Assembly: GCA_965363355.1 (NCBI GenBank)
Contig: CBDTTM010000032.1
Span: 1-18,514 of the forward strand
Length of the DNA stretch: 18,514 bases
From: CBDTTM01 sp965363355
GTDB taxonomy: Bacteria > Bacillota > Negativicutes > Selenomonadales > Selenomonadaceae
Direction of reading: 5' to 3'
Position numbers and translations under genes: made by a program. Positions 13,942-18,514 of this stretch are shown here, in pieces. Position 1 is the stretch's first letter; every line of letters starts with the position of its first letter. The notes below the pieces were generated by a model. It made no database searches and was not told the origin of the DNA. It worked only from the letters and a program-made list of their open reading frames with translations.

Positions 13942-15234
13942 ATGAGTGTGAATGAGGTTGTTGTTGGAGCACAGAAGAGGTCACGCGTGCGATGGGTTGT
14001 TGCTGCAATGATGTGGGCGGCAATTGCTATTAACTTTATCGACCGAACGGCGGTTTCAGTCGCGGCACCGCATATTATGAAAGAGCTTGATATCAATACG
14101 GCTGAAATGGGGATTTTGATGGCTGGCTTTTTTTGGACCTATGCTATGCTGCAGATTCCAGCCGGGTATCTTGCTGATAAATTTGGGCAGAAGATAACAC
14201 TAGGCATGTCTCTTTTATGGTGGTCGATTGCTACTGGTATGACAGGACTAGCGGTTGGCTTTAAATCTTTGATGGGACTACGCATGTTCTTAGGAATAGG
14301 CGAAGCTGGAGCTTACCCGAGCAATGCTGCAATTACAGCTAAGTGGTTCCCAAAGCAAGAACGGGCGACCATTGGTGGTTTATTCGACAGTGGTTCTAAA
14401 TTCGGTGGAGCTGTAGGGATGCCAATTATTACCTGGTTGATGCTCACTTTAGGCTGGAAAGAAATGTTTGTTGTCTTGGGGTCTTTGGGGGTAGTTTGGG
14501 CGGTTGTGTGGTTTAAGTTTTTCAAAGAACGTCCGGAAGATCATCCGGGTGTGAACGCTGAAGAGCTCGAATATATTCGCAGCGGGCAAGACGTTGTCGT
14601 AAAAAAAGAAATGCCGATGAAATGGTATCAGCTTCTTAAATATAGAAATATTTGGGCAATGTGCATTGGCTTTTTTATGATTAACTATAATTCATATTTT
14701 TTCATCACGTGGTTGCCTACCTATTTAATGAAAGAACGCGGCTTGAGCTTGACACAGATGGGGCTGGTTGCAGCATTGCCAATGATCTGTGCAGTTGTTG
14801 TTGAAGTCCTCGCGGGTTATGTGTCAGACAGAGTACATTCTTCTAATAAGTTGTCATTGACCACAACGCGTAAACTCTTTATTTGTGTGGGCCTTGGTAT
14901 GGCGTCTTGCATAGGGTTTTCGGCATTTACAGATTCTTTGGCAGCAACCGTTATTTTGCTTTGTATTGCAAAGTCAGGAACCGTAGTAGCAGCATCACAA
15001 GTATGGGCTTTGCCAGGCGAAGTTGCACCAAATAATATGACTGGTATTGTAGCTGGAATCCAAAATTCTGTATCAAATATGGGCGGTGTTGTTGGTCCGA
15101 TTGTAACGGGATTTATTGTAACCTATACGGGGCATTTTCAGTACGCGCTTGTTTTTTCAGCATTTTTGATTTTTATCGCCATGATCAATTACATTTTTTT
15201 ACTCAAAAAAGTCGAACAAATTAAAATTAATTAA
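13942..15234 (+). CDS. MFS transporter, anion:cation symporter (ACS) family, sugar-acid type
   Basis: 430 residues, typical 12-helix MFS length. ATG at 13942 with AGAAGG (13928-13933) 8 nt upstream. The first helix carries INFIDRTAVSVAAPHI (31-46), the hallmark of the ACS family (GudP, GarP, ExuT, phthalate carriers). The loop between helices 2 and 3 holds the MFS signature GYLADKFGQK. Members import hexuronates, aldarates and other organic anions with protons. Placement as the last gene of the cluster, 116 nt after the dehydrogenase, suggests uptake of the four-carbon sugar acid. No clear promoter of its own was found in the gap, so transcription probably continues from 8368 past the hairpin. 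Confidence 0.9.
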   Translation: MSVNEVVVGAQKRSRVRWVVAAMMWAAIAINFIDRTAVSVAAPHIMKELDINTAEMGILMAGFFWTYAMLQIPAGYLADKFGQKITLGMSLLWWSIATGMTGLAVGFKSLMGLRMFLGIGEAGAYPSNAAITAKWFPKQERATIGGLFDSGSKFGGAVGMPIITWLMLTLGWKEMFVVLGSLGVVWAVVWFKFFKERPEDHPGVNAEELEYIRSGQDVVVKKEMPMKWYQLLKYRNIWAMCIGFFMINYNSYFFITWLPTYLMKERGLSLTQMGLVAALPMICAVVVEVLAGYVSDRVHSSNKLSLTTTRKLFICVGLGMASCIGFSAFTDSLAATVILLCIAKSGTVVAASQVWALPGEVAPNNMTGIVAGIQNSVSNMGGVVGPIVTGFIVTYTGHFQYALVFSAFLIFIAMINYIFLLKKVEQIKIN

Positions 15235-15490
15235 ATAAATTTGAATAATATTGTTTAAGATTTAATGAAAAACAGCAGTATTTTATAGAGTTGATAAGAA
15301 AAAAATATCATTTCATAAATATAATAAACCTATAAATGAAAATTATTTTTATAAAGAAAATCTTATAATCGGAAAAACGGATTGAACCATATGGATATTT
15401 TATGGGGTTTTGCAATTTTTCATATAGATGATGAAGTCATTAAGTAATTTATTACAGAGAAAGAATCATATGAAGATATTTTGCAAGCAG

Positions 15491-15528
15491 AAAAAGGTAA
15501 TGAGGACTGGGACTCATTACCTTTTTTT
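15491..15528 (+). terminator. Strong intrinsic terminator of the sugar-acid operon
   Basis: 14-bp perfect stem (15491-15504 with 15513-15526; core GGTAATGAG/CTCATTACC), 8-nt loop, T tract to 15528. It lies about 255 nt after the transporter stop. The A tract on the other side allows some bidirectional activity. Confidence 0.85.
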
Positions 15529-15828
15529 ATGTTTATCAATTAAAAAAAAGGGTTTAGAGGGGGCTGTGTTTAAATATTCAAAAAAGTAGAGAATTTTTTG
15601 GCGGTGTAACCTTTTTCACCTTTCTTTATTGAATGTTTTGAGTAGATTTATTGCTTTAAAGTATTTTGTGATAGATAGTATAATAACTTATGGTTATAGT
15701 CTTGATTGCTTTAATAAACGTAGATTTTTTATTTGAATGGGTTTATAATGGAAGAAAAATACAATATAGTGAATGTTTCAGTTTATTTATGTGTGTAAGG
15801 GACGATGCTTTTTGATGATTTTCAGTGA

Positions 15829-15924
15829 ATGCATCAACGGGCCCATTCGGGCGCGCTAGCAAGAAAGATGCATAGTCATTGAGATAAAACCAAATAGCTT
15901 CTTTAGTGATAAAGAGGTTATTTG
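15829..15924 (+). promoter_or_regulatory. Structured segment upstream of the hydrogenase operon, candidate leader RNA
   Basis: A closing stem ATGCATC (15829-15835) with GATGCAT (15867-15873) encloses a GCCC-ATTC-GGGC hairpin (15841-15852). It is followed by a continuous 15-bp hairpin (15891-15905 with 15910-15924, two G-U pairs) capped by GTGA, a GNRA tetraloop. Upstream copies of GATG (15804-15807 and 15814-15817) can compete for the same CATC arm. No known riboswitch class is recognised and no terminator follows, so any control would be at translation or mRNA stability. Confidence 0.4.
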
Positions 15925-16025
15925 TCGTAGGCCAATGTAGCCATTAACGCAGAAGGGCAGGCGATGCGCGAAGTGGAAATGGAATCTGGTGAGACGAGGT
16001 ATCGCACGAATTGAGGAGGGATAAA

Positions 16026-17123
16026 GTGGACAGATTAGATTCTATGTGGGATGTGTATTTGAAAAAAGGCTTGAGCCGCCGCAGCTTTATCAAAGGCTGT
16101 GTAGCATTGACGACAATGATGGGGTTGACCACGGACATGCTGCAGCAGGTAGTTGAAGCCGCAGAAAAGAATTCTTTGCCAGTCGTTGTTTGGCTGCATG
16201 GACATGAATGTACAGGGTGTGACGAGTCGTTTATTCGTTCGGGGACGCCTTTGGCGTCTGATGTCGTACTCAATACGATTGCGCTTGAGTACAGTCATGT
16301 ATTGAGTGCCAGTGCCGGTGAGCCATTCGAACATCATCTCCAAGAAATTATCCAGCAGTATAAGGGCAAGTACATTTTAGCTGTTGAAGGTGCAGTTGCA
16401 ACAGCTGATAATGGGGTATACTGCATGTCGGGCGGACGCCCGTTTTCCGTACTTTTGAAAGAAGTAGCAAAAGGTGCGGCTGCAATCATTGAATACGGAT
16501 CTTGTGCAACCAGTGGTGGGATTCAGGCAGCAAAGCCGAATCCAACAGGTTCAGTTGGGGTAAGTTCTATTGTCGACAGTGGCAAGCCAATTATCAGAGT
16601 GCCTGGCTGTCCACCGATTCCAGAGGTTATGACAGGCGTGATCATGCATTATGCTCTGTTTGGCAAATTGCCGCCACTTGACAGTGAAAACCGCCCAACG
16701 CAATTTTATGGCAATCGTATCCATGATACTTGCTATCGTCGTCCGTTTTTCGATTCGGGCAAATTTGCAGAAAAATTCGATGATGCCGGGTCAAAAGCTG
16801 GCTGGTGTCTCTATAAACTTGGCTGCCGTGGGCCGGTGACGTATAATTCATGCGGGAATTTGCGCTGGTGGAACGGGCTTTCCTATCCAATTCAATCCGG
16901 TCATGGCTGTATTGGCTGCTCGAACGATCATTTCTGGGACAACGATCCGTTCTATACGAGATTGCCGGAATACGGCCCTCTTGGCGATGTGGATAAAATC
17001 GGGGCTGCTGCAGCTGGATTGACCGCTGCTGGAGTTGTGGCACATGGAGCGATGTCCGTTGTACAAAAGAAAAAGCGTCAGGCAGCTGAAAAGAAGTCTG
17101 AAGGGAAGCAGGTGGACGAATGA
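16026..17123 (+). CDS. hyaA: [NiFe] uptake hydrogenase small subunit (group 1, Tat-exported)
   Basis: 365 residues from the GTG at 16026, which follows GGAGGG (16015-16020); the longer frame from the TTG at 16011 would start inside that ribosome binding site. The Tat signal SRRSFIKG (17-24) directs folded export. Cluster ligands are all present: proximal [4Fe-4S] C62, C65, C160 and C195; distal [4Fe-4S] H233, C236, C261 and C267; medial [3Fe-4S] C276, C295 and C298. An Ala/Gly-rich hydrophobic helix at about 321-342 followed by a lysine-rich tail should anchor it in the membrane with the catalytic side outside. It passes electrons from H2 oxidation towards a cytochrome b and the quinone pool. 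The stop overlaps the large-subunit start by ATGA. A 16-codon frame just upstream could couple translation. Confidence 0.95.
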   Translation: MDRLDSMWDVYLKKGLSRRSFIKGCVALTTMMGLTTDMLQQVVEAAEKNSLPVVVWLHGHECTGCDESFIRSGTPLASDVVLNTIALEYSHVLSASAGEPFEHHLQEIIQQYKGKYILAVEGAVATADNGVYCMSGGRPFSVLLKEVAKGAAAIIEYGSCATSGGIQAAKPNPTGSVGVSSIVDSGKPIIRVPGCPPIPEVMTGVIMHYALFGKLPPLDSENRPTQFYGNRIHDTCYRRPFFDSGKFAEKFDDAGSKAGWCLYKLGCRGPVTYNSCGNLRWWNGLSYPIQSGHGCIGCSNDHFWDNDPFYTRLPEYGPLGDVDKIGAAAAGLTAAGVVAHGAMSVVQKKKRQAAEKKSEGKQVDE

Positions 17124-18514
17124 AACGAGTTGTAGTTGATCCAATAACGAGAATTGAAGGCCATTTAAGGGTCGAAATCAAAGTGGATGAGGCATCGGGC
17201 AAAGTAGAAGATGCTCTTTCCAGCGGAACAGCCTGGAGAGGACTTGAACTAGTCATGCATGACCGCGATCCGCGTGATGGCTGGGCTTATATCCAGAGAA
17301 TCTGCGGCGTCTGTACGACAGCGCATGCGCTGGCATCGCTTCGTTCGGTAGAAGATGCCTTGGGGATAACGATTCCTAAAAATGCAAACTATATAAGAAA
17401 TATCATGGCTTCAGCGCAAACGGTACATGACCATATGGTTCATTTTTATCATTTGCATGCGCTTGATTGGGTGAGTCCGGTAGAGGCTTTGGCTGCGGAT
17501 CCGGAAGCAACTGCTTCTATGCAAAACGCCATATTGAAGGGCTATCAGCTGCCATTTGAAGGTCCAGCTGGGATCGACACGCAAGCTTTCCCTAAGAGCT
17601 TTCCTGCGGCTACGGGCCAGTATTTCAAGGCAATTCAAGACAAAGTCAAAAAAATTGTCGAAAGCGGACAGCTTGGTATATTTGCGGCACAGTGGTGGGA
17701 TCATCCCGATTATAAATTGCTGCCACCAGAAGTTCATCTGATTGGGATTGCCCATTATTTAGAAATGCTCGATAAACAGCGTGAAATCGTAATACCACAT
17801 GTCGTTTTCGGTGGTAAGAATCCGCATCCGCATTATGTGGTCGGCGGTATGCCTTGCTCGATTTCGATGGATGATATGAATGCTCCAATCAATACGGAAC
17901 GTTTGAATATCGTCGATAGAGCAATCAACCTGACAATCGATCTCGTCAAGTACTACTATGTTCCAGATATTTTGGCAATCGGTCATCTCTATACGCAAAA
18001 AGGCTATGTTGATGGCGGTGGATTGGCGAAAGAACGTGTTCTTGGCTTTGGCGATTATCCAGAAAGTGCTTTTTCCGGCACGACGAATGGTGAATTCCAC
18101 AAGAATTTATTGATTCGCAGCAATGGTGTCGTTGAAGACTTTGGCAAGGGCTTAGCAACGGCTAAGTTCACTGACTTTACAGCAGAAGAGCTTTCAGATC
18201 CTACCGTATTGGCTGAAGGGGTAGAACATGCTTGGTATGAATATCCAGAAGGCGACAGCAAGCCGCTTCATCCTTGGGATGGCGTGACAAAAGCTAAGTA
18301 TACGGGACCAAAAGAAGGCACGAAGACTGAATGGAAGACCTTGGATGAAGAGGGTAAATATTCTTGGCTCAAAACGCCGCTTTGGCGCGGAAAAATGGCC
18401 GAAGTCGGACCTTTGGCTAGATACATCATCATCTATACAAAAATCAAAAAAGGCGTGATCACGGATCCTACCTGGGCTGAAAAATTCATGGTAGACCAGA
18501 TTGAAGCTGTATCG
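17120..18514 (+). CDS. hyaB: [NiFe] uptake hydrogenase large subunit (partial, runs off the window)
   Basis: 465 codons are visible from ATG 17120, open to the last base. Family members have roughly 570 residues, so about 100 are missing at the C-terminus. The N-terminus MKRVVVDPITRIEGHLRVE is the family signature. The first nickel-binding motif R60-I-C62-G-V-C65-T-T-A-H69 (RxCGxCxxxH) is intact. The second motif (DPCxxC near the C-terminus), which is processed by the maturation protease, lies beyond the window. The subunit holds the NiFe(CN)2CO site that splits H2 and is carried out with the Tat signal of the small subunit. Translation is coupled to the small subunit by the ATGA overlap. Cytochrome b and maturation genes are expected next but cannot be seen. 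Confidence 0.95.
   Translation, partial: MKRVVVDPITRIEGHLRVEIKVDEASGKVEDALSSGTAWRGLELVMHDRDPRDGWAYIQRICGVCTTAHALASLRSVEDALGITIPKNANYIRNIMASAQTVHDHMVHFYHLHALDWVSPVEALAADPEATASMQNAILKGYQLPFEGPAGIDTQAFPKSFPAATGQYFKAIQDKVKKIVESGQLGIFAAQWWDHPDYKLLPPEVHLIGIAHYLEMLDKQREIVIPHVVFGGKNPHPHYVVGGMPCSISMDDMNAPINTERLNIVDRAINLTIDLVKYYYVPDILAIGHLYTQKGYVDGGGLAKERVLGFGDYPESAFSGTTNGEFHKNLLIRSNGVVEDFGKGLATAKFTDFTAEELSDPTVLAEGVEHAWYEYPEGDSKPLHPWDGVTKAKYTGPKEGTKTEWKTLDEEGKYSWLKTPLWRGKMAEVGPLARYIIIYTKIKKGVITDPTWAEKFMVDQIEAVS

Larger units (their letters stand above)
15235..16025. other. 791-bp AT-rich intergenic region before the hydrogenase genes
   Basis: The first half is very AT-rich and contains the operon terminator at 15491-15528. 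TATAAT sequences occur at 15679-15684 and 15744-15749, without a good -35. From about 15800 base composition becomes more GC-rich and hairpins appear (15829-15873 and 15891-15924), probably within the hydrogenase 5' leader. A 16-codon frame (15964-16014) ends on the ribosome binding site of the hydrogenase gene. No full-length gene is supported. Confidence 0.6.

Noticed and set aside
16642..17256. 204-codon minus-strand open frame across the hydrogenase subunit junction
   Set aside because: It is the complement of conserved hydrogenase motifs; no ribosome site or recognisable domain.
1..18514. CRISPR array, insertion sequence, phage or tRNA attachment site
   Set aside because: No regularly spaced repeats, transposase or integrase motifs, or tRNA-like cloverleaf were seen.

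Overview
The window looks like a chromosomal segment of an anaerobic, low-to-mid GC Firmicute. Genes have strong AGGAGG-type ribosome binding sites, TTG and GTG starts are used, and intrinsic terminators are abundant. A Tat-exported [NiFe] hydrogenase together with a sigma-54 (RpoN) catabolic regulator would suit a member of the Negativicutes (Selenomonas/Sporomusa-like). That placement is inference from gene content; there is no rRNA or marker gene here.

Left part (1-4180). A radical-SAM PflX-type protein (108-1004) converges on an HcxA/YbdH-like iron-containing alcohol dehydrogenase (1033-2112, minus). Diverging from the dehydrogenase is an SLC13/DASS anion transporter (2365-3840). The transporter has a consensus promoter and a roughly 100-nt structured leader ending in an intrinsic terminator, so it is a candidate attenuator or riboswitch. 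Behind the transporter, a promoter-like pair followed by a terminator outlines a possible ~105-nt small RNA.

Centre (4178-15234). This looks like one regulated unit for uptake and breakdown of a four-carbon sugar acid. A PrpR-type sigma-54 activator (6369-8243) is flanked by a chemoreceptor (4178-6139, minus) and a six-gene plus-strand cluster: DUF1537 four-carbon acid-sugar kinase, PdxA2-type dehydrogenase, DapA-family aldolase, D-2-hydroxyacid dehydrogenase, iron alcohol dehydrogenase and an MFS transporter of the ACS type. Both the chemoreceptor and the cluster have near-perfect -24/-12 promoters, on opposite strands (6224-6239 minus, 8342-8357 plus). Upstream of each lies a pair of copies of one motif, approximately TGTTGCA-N3-T-N-CACA. 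One copy overlaps the likely sigma-70 promoter of the activator. The activator therefore probably switches on chemotaxis and catabolism together and limits its own synthesis. Kinase plus PdxA2 is the known route from D-threonate or D-erythronate to dihydroxyacetone phosphate; the roles of the aldolase and the two extra dehydrogenases are not explained by that route.

Right part (15235-18514). A 791-bp AT-rich intergenic region holds the terminator of the catabolic operon and several hairpins. It leads into the small subunit (16026-17123) and the large subunit (17120 to beyond the window end) of a group 1 membrane-bound [NiFe] uptake hydrogenase. The two hydrogenase genes overlap by ATGA. No mobile element, tRNA, rRNA or CRISPR array was seen.
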